DNA of 64,000 nt. Source: Pseudomonas sp. KU26590 (GTDB lineage Bacteria; Pseudomonadota; Gammaproteobacteria; Pseudomonadales; Pseudomonadaceae). The DNA lies in assembly GCF_026153515.1 (NCBI RefSeq), contig NZ_CP110644.1, positions 3,005,501 through 3,069,500 on the forward strand, in the 5' to 3' direction. The translations under genes and the position numbers were made by a program. Under the pieces are notes generated by a model that saw nothing but the letters and a program-made list of their open reading frames with translations, was not told where the DNA came from and did no database searches. Shown here one piece after another: positions 52,386-60,306 of this stretch. How positions within the stretch are numbered: position 1 is the stretch's first letter; the number at the start of each line of letters is the position of its first letter.

Positions 52386-54416
52386 ATGAAAGACAGACAG
52401 CACCAGACGGACATTTTTTGCACCTACAAGCCTGTGGCCATCGGCCCGCAGAAAACCCATTGGGTTGAATTTCAACTGGTGGATGAGCTCGGCGCGCCGC
52501 TGGCTAATCTGCCGTGGCGGGCGACCAATCAGGCAGTGCGGGATGGCTGCGTTCCCGAATATTCTGGGCTCACCGATGCACAGGGTGTGATTCGACTTGA
52601 GGATCTTTATCCACTCGACGTGACATTGCTGATGCCGGCAGCGCCGTTGGCTGAAGTCCTGCAACAGCGGCGGTTGCGCGCGGTGAGGCCTGAGCCCGAG
52701 CGGCCAGGTGCAAGTGACAGCAAACCTCTGTACGGAAAGCAGCGTCCCGGGTTTTCGCCGCTGCAAAAGCAGGCACTTGAGCAGGGACATGTGTATCACT
52801 ACCTGCGAATAGGGCAACTGTGTGATGAGCTACCGGTGTTCAATCCGCCCTGGCCAGAGCTGGATCCGCCACCGGCTTATCATTTCCCGGACGCTGAGTT
52901 TTCAGGGTTTACGGTGCAATACGAAGCGCTGAACTGTCGGCATGTATTGGAAGTTTGCCCGCTGCGTGCGTGGTCGTTGGTTTTGCATCATCAGCCTGAG
53001 TACAGCCTGGCTAATGCCTACAACTTGGGGCTGATGAGCATCTTGTCATACAGCAACCGCGCGGAGAATTTGTACGGGTCACCTGAGTATTTCTTTGCCG
53101 AGCAGTGCGTTGATTTATCGAGGACGCCTAGGGTGTGGGATGGTGGGAGAAATTGGCCCTGTCTGGTCACTGACGTACCGTTCGATGATCGTTACGAGCG
53201 CTGCGAGGTATTGAATACTGCTAAAGCAGCCATTCCCAAGGGTGACACACAGCTCTTCTACGTCAGAAACGCGGCTCAGTTACTGGTGGCATGGCGCGGG
53301 ACTGACTTTGACCGCCTCCATGCGCCAGACTTAGTCACGGACCTCACATTTCGTCCTGTCCCTCCAGAGCTGAAGTTGAGTTGTGCGCCTTCGGTTCCAT
53401 GCGCAGACCTGGCGCTCGAGGGCCGGGTTCACCTAGGGTTTCGTGAGGCCTTCAAAGTAGCTGAAACCTTATACGCTAGGGACTTCAGTGAATTTATTCC
53501 AGAAGATAGTGTGTTTAGGAAACTTTTCATTTGCGGACACAGCCTTGGAGGAGCTTTGGGTCTAATACATGCAGCAACACTCAAGGATAAAGGTCCGGTG
53601 TTGTACACCTACGGTATGCCACGTACGTTTACCATAGACGCGATACAGGGGTTAAGCGGATTTGCCCACTTTCGACACGTCCATGACACCGACACTATAC
53701 CCAGCGTGCCGCCTGAGGCAGATCTGGATAACCATCTCTATAGGCTTTACGGCCCTTTAGGCACGACGTTAGGTTTCGCTTGGTCGATGGGTCAGGCCCT
53801 CGCAACTAATGTGATCGAATTCGGTGATTCATACGGCCATCATGGCGAACTTGCCATGTTTTATCGTGTAGAACAGCACATTCAGAGCCGTGGCTCTTCC
53901 TACCCTGCATATCGGAATAAGGATGGTCTCGGCGCGCCGTACTACAACACCATAAAGACCCGATTGCCCGTGCGGCCTAACCTGTATCTGGTGCCAAGTA
54001 TTAATAAAACATTGAGTGAAAAAAGCGGAAAACTACAACACCTGTTCATAAGCAGCCTTGACAAGAAAACGCTAGAGCGAATATTCCCACGCTACAAAAA
54101 CCCCAAGCCGGGAGGGTTGCTAGGTATTGGGAATCACATGATGGGCGAATATATGGCACACATAACCCATCGACTACTCACAGCCATCGAACCTGATCGG
54201 AAGCCGCCGCTTGATGCACAGGACGAGATCAAGCGCTTCGCGGAACAGATGACAAAGCATGGCGGCACCTCGCCGAAAGAAGAATATGAGCGGAATGACC
54301 TGTTTCTTAAAATGCATAAGCAAATAGAAGCGGCATTGGAGGCAACAGTTCAGGCGGAGGGTGGGGTTGAAGCGTTGCAGCGGCTTGACATAGTTGCTAG
54401 TGCGTCGAGAGTTTAG
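52386..54416 (+). CDS. T6SS class 3 lipase effector (Tle-type)
   Basis: A 676-residue putative phospholipase. Residues about 25-85 resemble a transthyretin-like adaptor (VEFQLVDELGAPLANLPWRA, SGLTDAQGVIRLEDLYPLDV) that could dock on VgrG. The lipase core has LLVAWRGTDF, then the nucleophile elbow GHSLGGA with Ser386, and acidic/His candidates in HDTDTIPSVPPE and YGHHGELAMF. Class 3 lipases with GxSxG occur among the Tle antibacterial phospholipases; the exact Tle family is not decided here. Codon usage changes to AT-richer in the second half. It is followed immediately by five lipoproteins. The C-terminus AEGGVEALQRLD recurs in a small frame downstream. Confidence 0.88.
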   Translation: MKDRQHQTDIFCTYKPVAIGPQKTHWVEFQLVDELGAPLANLPWRATNQAVRDGCVPEYSGLTDAQGVIRLEDLYPLDVTLLMPAAPLAEVLQQRRLRAVRPEPERPGASDSKPLYGKQRPGFSPLQKQALEQGHVYHYLRIGQLCDELPVFNPPWPELDPPPAYHFPDAEFSGFTVQYEALNCRHVLEVCPLRAWSLVLHHQPEYSLANAYNLGLMSILSYSNRAENLYGSPEYFFAEQCVDLSRTPRVWDGGRNWPCLVTDVPFDDRYERCEVLNTAKAAIPKGDTQLFYVRNAAQLLVAWRGTDFDRLHAPDLVTDLTFRPVPPELKLSCAPSVPCADLALEGRVHLGFREAFKVAETLYARDFSEFIPEDSVFRKLFICGHSLGGALGLIHAATLKDKGPVLYTYGMPRTFTIDAIQGLSGFAHFRHVHDTDTIPSVPPEADLDNHLYRLYGPLGTTLGFAWSMGQALATNVIEFGDSYGHHGELAMFYRVEQHIQSRGSSYPAYRNKDGLGAPYYNTIKTRLPVRPNLYLVPSINKTLSEKSGKLQHLFISSLDKKTLERIFPRYKNPKPGGLLGIGNHMMGEYMAHITHRLLTAIEPDRKPPLDAQDEIKRFAEQMTKHGGTSPKEEYERNDLFLKMHKQIEAALEATVQAEGGVEALQRLDIVASASRV

Positions 54417-54417
54417 T

Positions 54418-55212
54418 ATGAGTAGAGAAGGTTTGGGTTTGAAGGTTTTGCTGCCTTGTGTTGCGACGGTTCTCTCCATTAGTGGTTGTGCGAAAGACTA
54501 CAGCATGGCGCCGTCACCGAGTGGCGAGCAAGTCAAGATTGCTATTAAGGTCCCCGAGGAATTAGAAGTAACACCCCTGAGGGTGATGTATCGATCAGCG
54601 ATCTGCGAACGTGTCACCCATGACGGAGATGGACGACCCGAGAAGCTCGAAGGTTACAACTCGATTGATGTGAAATTGTCACACCAAAACAACGGAAGTC
54701 TCTATGAGGCAGATTTATTTGTAAACGGCGGTGGGCCCTGTGAGTGGCGCTTAAGTAATGTTTTATTTGAGGTGAGCTATCGCGTGCCTAATCGTTTTGG
54801 AGAAAACGTGGGCTCAGGAGGGGGCGGTGGGGTAATTGTGATATTTGACCACAACGATGCACAGCGTCGGACATCTGGTTTGATGAAAGTTAAAGGAGCA
54901 GACCTTACTATCATCAAGGACTATTACCCTTGGGTAAAAGATAGTTACTCGGGCGGGTATGTCAAACGTGCGGGTCTGGCAGGCGAGGCGAGAAGTTATC
55001 TAACCTACGAGGCCCGTGAAGCTCGTAGCGTGTATTTCGAGGCGGTGTTGCATTCTGATTATGTGGTGTCATCGACAGCGCCAAAAAAACACAAGGTTGG
55101 TGAATTCATTACGTTTCAATACCCTGACGGAACAGTAGAGTCTGATCGGAGGTCAGAGCCCAACTTTAAAAAAATGCAGGAAATCCGCTTGAAGGCCGAA
55201 TCAAAAAAATGA
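54418..55212 (+). CDS. Probable immunity lipoprotein 1
   Basis: A 264-residue lipoprotein with lipobox ISGC (Cys near residue 24) and Ala, not Asp, at +2, so probably outer-membrane directed. The family features, shared by five consecutive genes, are RVMYRSAIC, NGGGPCEWRLSNV, KDYYPWVKDS, LHSDYVVSSTAPKK, YPDGTVES and IRLKAES at the end. Its ATG is one base after the lipase stop, the closest coupling of the set, so it is the primary candidate immunity protein against that lipase. AT-richer than the T6SS core genes. Confidence 0.85.
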   Translation: MSREGLGLKVLLPCVATVLSISGCAKDYSMAPSPSGEQVKIAIKVPEELEVTPLRVMYRSAICERVTHDGDGRPEKLEGYNSIDVKLSHQNNGSLYEADLFVNGGGPCEWRLSNVLFEVSYRVPNRFGENVGSGGGGGVIVIFDHNDAQRRTSGLMKVKGADLTIIKDYYPWVKDSYSGGYVKRAGLAGEARSYLTYEAREARSVYFEAVLHSDYVVSSTAPKKHKVGEFITFQYPDGTVESDRRSEPNFKKMQEIRLKAESKK

Positions 55213-55252
55213 AGTCACTCAACGTGCCGCAGAACACCGCAAGGAGGGCTAA

Positions 55253-55408
55253 ATGAAGAGTGTGAAGTTATTCGTCAGCAATTCAATTCTGGGTTTAGCG
55301 CTGCTCACTTCCATCAGCTCGGTTTTAACGGCGACGCAAAAAGCCGAGGGCGGCCTTGAAGCGTTGTTGCGTCTGGACGCATTAGAAAAAGATGTGGTGT
55401 GGAAATGA
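55253..55408 (+). pseudogene. 51-codon chimera: immunity signal peptide joined to lipase C-terminus
   Basis: The frame starts ATG at 55253 with AAGGAGG upstream and codes MKSVKLFVSNSILGLALLTS, then ISSVLTAT and QKAEGGLEALLRLDALEKDV. The first half resembles the signal of lipoprotein 3 (TNSILCFVVLTSVSG); the second resembles the lipase C-terminus (VQAEGGVEALQRLD). The stop overlaps the next lipoprotein ATG by 4 bases (ATGA), mirroring the lipase-lipoprotein 1 junction. It appears to be the scar of a duplication in which a lipase copy was lost. It has no Cys and so is not a lipoprotein. Confidence 0.72.
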
Positions 55409-56196
55409 AGATTACGATGTCCGGCTCGAGAAGTCTGCTACTGCTTTTGGCGACGGTGACATTATTAGGTGGCTGTGCTCAGGACTATCGATTGTCGCCG
55501 GCACCATATGGTGAAAAAGTTTCGTTGACTATTAAGTTGCCCGAAGATCTTGGGTTGAGATCCATGCGTGTCATGTACAGATCTGCCGTTTGTCAGCGTG
55601 TGATATATGATGGAGACGGTCGGCCGGAGAGGGTGGACGGGCATAATGGTTTTGAAGTCCCACTACAGAAACGCGAGGGGGATCTGTACGGAACAGAGCT
55701 GTTTGTCGAGGGAGGCGGTCCGTGCCAATGGCGTCTAAGCAACGTTGATTTCGGCGTCAAATACCGAATGCCTACCCCTTTTGGGGAAAACGTAATACCA
55801 GGTTCGGGCGGTGGAGTAGTGATCGTTTTTGATCACAACAACCCGCAGCGGCAGGTGTCTCGCTCCATAGAAGTAAATGGGCCCGATCTGCGCATTGTGG
55901 AAAATTATTATCCTTGGGTGAGCGAGAGCTTTATAAACGGCTATGTCCAGAGAGTCCGTCTGTCCGGCAAGGGTGGAAGCTACATCACATATGAAGCGCC
56001 AGATGCACGAAAGATTTATTTCGAACCAGTGCTGCATCGAGACTATGTAGTTAAATCTATAGCGCCCAAAAAACCCATACCTGGTGAATTCCTAAAATTA
56101 TACTACCCGGATGGCACGGTGGAGTCCGATTGGCGTGCGATGCCGAGTTTTGAAAAACTGCAAAAGATTCGTTTGGAAGCGGAGCCGAAGACGTGA
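55405..56196 (+). CDS. Probable immunity lipoprotein 2
   Basis: A 263-residue paralogue. Lipobox LGGC, Ala at +2. Shared blocks: RVMYRSAVC, EGGGPCQWRLSNV, ENYYPWVSES, LHRDYVVKSIAPKK, YPDGTVES, KIRLEAEP. Start ATG at 55405 overlaps the preceding small frame. Probable immunity protein for a lost or related lipase. Confidence 0.85.
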   Translation: MKITMSGSRSLLLLLATVTLLGGCAQDYRLSPAPYGEKVSLTIKLPEDLGLRSMRVMYRSAVCQRVIYDGDGRPERVDGHNGFEVPLQKREGDLYGTELFVEGGGPCQWRLSNVDFGVKYRMPTPFGENVIPGSGGGVVIVFDHNNPQRQVSRSIEVNGPDLRIVENYYPWVSESFINGYVQRVRLSGKGGSYITYEAPDARKIYFEPVLHRDYVVKSIAPKKPIPGEFLKLYYPDGTVESDWRAMPSFEKLQKIRLEAEPKT

Positions 56197-56236
56197 AGTC
56201 GCCAGCTGCTCCACCGTCTGTGTTGAGAAACATTCC

Positions 56237-57031
56237 ATGAATCACGCTAACTCAATCTTTACAAATTCGATTTTGTGCTTTGTAGTGCTAACTTCTGTCA
56301 GCGGCTGCGCCAAAGACTACAGTATGAATCCACAGCCGAATGGTGAGAAGGTCGAAATCGTTATAAAGATGCCTGAGGAACTGGAGCTGACACCTCTGCG
56401 AGTCATGTATCGCTCGGCTATATGCCGTAAAGTTGTCCATGACGGTGACGGGAGGCCTGAGTCCCTTGAAGGATATAACGGTTATGGTTCGGAGCTAACG
56501 AAGCGTGGGGCCACAGGGTTCTATGAGACGAGGTTGTTCATCGATGGAGGCGGTCGCTGCAAGTGGCGGCTTAGTAATGTCGTATTTAGCATCAACTACC
56601 GTATTCCTAGTCGCTTCGGGGAAAGTGTAACGCAGGGCATAGGCGGCACGGTCATCATAAAGTTTGATGGTAACGATGCGCAGCTCAGTTTCGGAAGAAC
56701 AAGGAATGTGGTAGGTCCAGACTTAATAATGGTCAAAGATTACTATCCATGGCTAAGCGAAAAATTTATCGGCGGTTATGCCAGGCATGCAAGTCTCTCT
56801 AGCGAAGGTGGCGGTTATCTTACTTATAAGGCTCGGGAGGCGAGGCGCATATATTTTGAGCCAGTTTTGCATTCGGACGTGGTCGTGACATCCGTGTCGC
56901 CAAAGAGACACATCATTGGAGATTTCATAAAGTTTTACTACCCAGATGGGTCAGTAGAGTCCAATGGGCAGTCGGTACCCAATTTTACTAAAATGCAAAA
57001 AATACGCTTGGCAGCTGAAGCAAACAAATGA
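56237..57031 (+). CDS. Probable immunity lipoprotein 3
   Basis: A 264-residue paralogue with lipobox VSGC and Ala at +2. Shared blocks: RVMYRSAIC, DGGGRCKWRLSNV, KDYYPWLSEK, LHSDVVVTSVSPKR, YPDGSVES, KIRLAAEA. The stop context TGAAGTCGCTC resembles those after lipoproteins 1 and 2, showing that the spacer was duplicated along with the gene. Confidence 0.85.
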   Translation: MNHANSIFTNSILCFVVLTSVSGCAKDYSMNPQPNGEKVEIVIKMPEELELTPLRVMYRSAICRKVVHDGDGRPESLEGYNGYGSELTKRGATGFYETRLFIDGGGRCKWRLSNVVFSINYRIPSRFGESVTQGIGGTVIIKFDGNDAQLSFGRTRNVVGPDLIMVKDYYPWLSEKFIGGYARHASLSSEGGGYLTYKAREARRIYFEPVLHSDVVVTSVSPKRHIIGDFIKFYYPDGSVESNGQSVPNFTKMQKIRLAAEANK

Positions 57032-57072
57032 AGTCGCTCGGTGTGCTGCACCTGTTTTTTAAGGAGTCTTAT

Positions 57073-57873
57073 ATGAGTAACGCGACGCTATACGCAAAAA
57101 CTACACTCTTATGCCTTGCGCTAATCGCGCTCTTAAGTGGTTGCGTAAAAGACTATAAAGTTCTGACTCCCCCGCCCGACAGCGAAAAGGTAAAAATTGT
57201 TATAAAAGTGCCTGCCGAGCTTGAGCCCAAAACTTTGCTCGCCAAGTACGAGTCGGCCAGATGCCGAATGTTTATCGACTTCCCCGGTGTGGGCAGTGTG
57301 CCATTTCCAGGATCAAATTTTCAAAATCCGAAGTTCGCGAGGCGGGGAGAAACAGATCTGTACGAGGCGGAGGTATTCGTTGATGGCGGCGGTGAATGTG
57401 AATGGCAACTAGATAGCATCGAGTTTGGAGTCGCTCATCGTATTCCAAATCGTTTTGCAAAAAAAGTAACGGCTTATTTTGCTGGGACGGTTGTCGTTAA
57501 GTTCGATGGGGAGCACGCGCCTTTTAATACTGTTGATCAGTTTGTGGAAGGACCGGACCTGAAAATCGTAAAGGATTACTACCCATGGGTAAGGGAAGCC
57601 TACGAACTTGGTTACTATGATAAGAGTGTAAATCTGGCCAAAGAGTATGAAAGTTATCGTACCTACAGGGCTCGGGATGCAAGAAACATCTATTTTGAGC
57701 CAGTGCTGCATTCAGATCTTGTCGTGACGTCGACTTCCCCGAAGAAGCGCAGCGCTGACGAAATCGTAACGACAACATTTCGCTACCCCGACGGAACGGA
57801 AGAATCCAACAGGGAACTTGAGCCGGACTTTGAAAAAATGCAGAAAATCCGCTTGAAGACGGAGGCGAAATAA
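57073..57873 (+). CDS. Probable immunity lipoprotein 4
   Basis: A 266-residue paralogue, lipobox LSGC, Val at +2. More divergent in the central part (an extra loop FPGVGSVPFPGSN). Shared: DGGGECEWQLDSI, KDYYPWVREA, LHSDLVVTSTSPKK, YPDGTEES, KIRLKTEA. The start at 57073 is set by AAGGAG 7 bases upstream; an earlier in-frame ATG at 57028 lacks a site. Confidence 0.83.
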   Translation: MSNATLYAKTTLLCLALIALLSGCVKDYKVLTPPPDSEKVKIVIKVPAELEPKTLLAKYESARCRMFIDFPGVGSVPFPGSNFQNPKFARRGETDLYEAEVFVDGGGECEWQLDSIEFGVAHRIPNRFAKKVTAYFAGTVVVKFDGEHAPFNTVDQFVEGPDLKIVKDYYPWVREAYELGYYDKSVNLAKEYESYRTYRARDARNIYFEPVLHSDLVVTSTSPKKRSADEIVTTTFRYPDGTEESNRELEPDFEKMQKIRLKTEAK

Positions 57874-57914
57874 TGAAATGGCTCAGCGGCGCTGGATATC
57901 TTCAGGATGATCAA

Positions 57915-58697
57915 ATGAATCAGAAAGCCTCAGGCTTCAGCGCTTTACTCATAAGTATTACGTTGTTGGCATCGCTCAGTGGTTGCGCACTTGACTATGA
58001 ACTCCATCCGGACACGGAGGGGGAGAGAGTCACGATGACGATTAAAGTATCGGAAGGTTTAGTCCCGCCGACCATGGCCGTGGGTTATCTATCGACGATC
58101 TGCGAAAACGTTTATGAGGGGCCTGATGTATTCGGCAATATCAGGGAGCAGCGTGTAGCGTTCAAACGGCGCGGGGAGGGCGATTTCTATGACGCCGATT
58201 TCGCTGTTGACGGTGGCGGGATGTGTAGGTGGCGCGTGGCTTATGTGAATTTTGGGGTACGTCCTCAATGGCCTGAGCGCATTGGCGAAGGTGCGGTAGT
58301 GGGAACGGGAGGTGATGTTCTGGTCCTGTTTCAGCATAACAACCCGGATTTTCGGCCTGAATGGGCCAAAGAGGTGGTGGGGACCCGTCTCGATATAAAG
58401 AATAATTACTACCCATGGTTAAAAGATGTCTCAAAGAAGGATTACGTCAAGAGACTTAATCTGGTGGGCGAAGCGGTGCCTTACCAGACTTACCTGGCTC
58501 CCCAGGTGCGAAACATAAACGTTGAGGCAGTGCTTCACGCCAAGTATGTCGTGACATCAAAACAGCCACAGTTCAAAAGCACCGGAATTCACCCTGCCTT
58601 TACTTATCCAGACGGCACTTCGGGCCCTGATGACAGCGATACGCCAGATTTTCCCACGCTTGAGGCCATTCGTTTAAAGGCTGAAGCCAACCGATGA
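57915..58697 (+). CDS. Probable immunity lipoprotein 5 (most divergent)
   Basis: A 260-residue paralogue, lipobox LSGC with Ala at +2. It keeps DGGGMCRWRVAYV, NNYYPWLKDV, LHAKYVVTSKQP, YPDGTSG and IRLKAEAN but has lost the RVMYRSA block. Likely the oldest copy or specific for a different effector. ATG at 57915 has AGGA 7 bases upstream. The gap to PAAR (58698-58882) has no gene. Confidence 0.82.
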   Translation: MNQKASGFSALLISITLLASLSGCALDYELHPDTEGERVTMTIKVSEGLVPPTMAVGYLSTICENVYEGPDVFGNIREQRVAFKRRGEGDFYDADFAVDGGGMCRWRVAYVNFGVRPQWPERIGEGAVVGTGGDVLVLFQHNNPDFRPEWAKEVVGTRLDIKNNYYPWLKDVSKKDYVKRLNLVGEAVPYQTYLAPQVRNINVEAVLHAKYVVTSKQPQFKSTGIHPAFTYPDGTSGPDDSDTPDFPTLEAIRLKAEANR

Positions 58698-58882
58698 GGA
58701 TGTGAAATGACTTAGGTTGCCACACCTGATCTTTGAATCGGCCATCAGGCCGGTAAGTACAGGCCCGCACCGTTAAAACCCGGCACGTATGACAAGCACG
58801 CGCAACGCATCAGCTCGCCCAGGCATCCGCTCGCGCGGAATAAATACCCAGCTTCATCAATTCATTAACAAAGGATCTTTCA

Positions 58883-59149
58883 ATGTCACAAGGATTCGTA
58901 TTGTTGGGTGACAAGACCACCCACGGAGGAGCGGTAACTTCCGCGTCGTCCACTCATATCACTCAGGGCAAAGCAGTCGCTCTGGTGGGGGATATGGTCA
59001 TGTGTCCCATACCGGGACATGGCGTTAATCCCATTATTGAGGGCTGTGACGACTGCTTCGAAGATGGCCGTGCCTTGGTGGTCGACGGCTGTCACTCGCT
59101 GTGCGGTTGCCAGGTCATTTCCAGCGCACCTGACTGGGCGGTGGATTGA
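58883..59149 (+). CDS. T6SS PAAR-domain spike-tip protein
   Basis: An 88-residue PAAR protein: GDKTTHGGAVTSASS, then the conserved GKAVALVGDMVMCPIPGHG and VVDGCHSLCGCQVIS with Cys/His for metal binding. It sharpens the VgrG tip and has no fused effector domain. AAAGGAT lies before the ATG. Confidence 0.93.
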   Translation: MSQGFVLLGDKTTHGGAVTSASSTHITQGKAVALVGDMVMCPIPGHGVNPIIEGCDDCFEDGRALVVDGCHSLCGCQVISSAPDWAVD

Positions 59150-59151
59150 AG

Positions 59152-60306
59152 ATGGCGTGGCAACGTGAATACGTGCAAGCAGGGCTCGCACCCAAACCCC
59201 CTTCAGCGGTTCGCTGGCTCCTGATCGTGGTTTTAGCGGGGGCAGCGGCTGTGCTGATGTTTCTGCTCTACGTCGTGGTGCCTGAATTGCAGGGGTTAAA
59301 CGTATGGGCGTTCACCGCCTCGCCGTTGGTGGTGGCGATTCTCGCGCTGGCGGCGCGGGTGCACGCCTACGGTGGCGCTCTGGATGAGTACAGGCTGCTG
59401 CAGGAGCGGTCGCGGCTGGCACAGGTCGCCTGGGCGGAATGGGGTCAGCGTTACATGGCGGCCATGGCCGGTCTGGTTCTTTTGCCCGAGCATTTGTCTG
59501 CGGTGGCGATGATGAAGCCGCCCCATACGGCTGTCCCACACTCAGGCAAAGCCCGCCGCATCGTTGGCCTGCCGAAGGGCCAAAAGGGCCGGGCCCTGGC
59601 GGGTCTTGCTCAATTGATGGGTTCGCTGTCGACAGTCCTGGCGCCGCTGCCACCGAGTGAAAAGCTCAGTGTCACTGTCCTGACCGATGCTCCACAGGAT
59701 GAGCATCCAGCATTGGCGGACGCCTGCCAGCAGCACCTGTCCGATCTCACCCCGTCATCCCTCACCGCCATCCAGGTAACAAGCCAGCTCTCCTTCACCT
59801 GGCTAGAAGAAACCCTCAAAACCCCAAGCGACGCCGTCGAGCTCATCCTCGTCGTCCAGTCCCACGGTAAAGAGGCTTACTCCGACGGGCTCGCCGCCCT
59901 CCTGCTTTGCCCCGACGCAGTCGCCAAAGCCCACCAGCTCCCAATCGCAGCGCGCCTGTTGCGCCCGATGCCCCTCGACGTCGATTCGCTGGAAACCGAC
60001 TTCACCAGCTTCCTTCAGATTCAGGCCACTGCTCGCCAGGCCAAAGGCCTCCTGGCTGACAGCGCCGATTGGCAACCGAAAACCACCCCATTACTGCCCG
60101 CAGCCGCGCGAGAGGGTGCAGCGCTGTCGGTTGACCATCGCTGGATTCTGGAACCGATGAACGGCGTGCCGGGCCCTTGCGGTCACTGGCTGCTGGCAGC
60201 GCTGGGCATCGAGATGACCAGACTCGCGCAGCAACCCTTGTTGCTACTGGCCAGTGAAGACACAGGCCGCTGGATCAATACCGTCATACCGGGAGAACTC
60301 GCATGA
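59152..60306 (+). CDS. T6SS-cluster membrane protein of unknown function
   Basis: A 384-residue protein unrecognised by me. Two N-terminal transmembrane helices (about residues 19-45 and 51-69) are followed by a soluble region of about 310 residues with VAWAEWGQRYMAAMAG, SEKLSVTVLTDAPQDEHPAL, ELILVVQSHGKEAYSDGLAA and LLAALGIEMTRLA. It is positioned between PAAR and tssM, starts 2 bases after the PAAR stop and overlaps tssM by 4 bases, which strongly suggests a role in the T6SS, possibly with the membrane complex. Confidence 0.7.
   Translation: MAWQREYVQAGLAPKPPSAVRWLLIVVLAGAAAVLMFLLYVVVPELQGLNVWAFTASPLVVAILALAARVHAYGGALDEYRLLQERSRLAQVAWAEWGQRYMAAMAGLVLLPEHLSAVAMMKPPHTAVPHSGKARRIVGLPKGQKGRALAGLAQLMGSLSTVLAPLPPSEKLSVTVLTDAPQDEHPALADACQQHLSDLTPSSLTAIQVTSQLSFTWLEETLKTPSDAVELILVVQSHGKEAYSDGLAALLLCPDAVAKAHQLPIAARLLRPMPLDVDSLETDFTSFLQIQATARQAKGLLADSADWQPKTTPLLPAAAREGAALSVDHRWILEPMNGVPGPCGHWLLAALGIEMTRLAQQPLLLLASEDTGRWINTVIPGELA

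Noticed and set aside
55253..55408. Sixth small lipoprotein or toxin
   Set aside because: No lipobox Cys; both halves are better explained as fragments of neighbouring genes.
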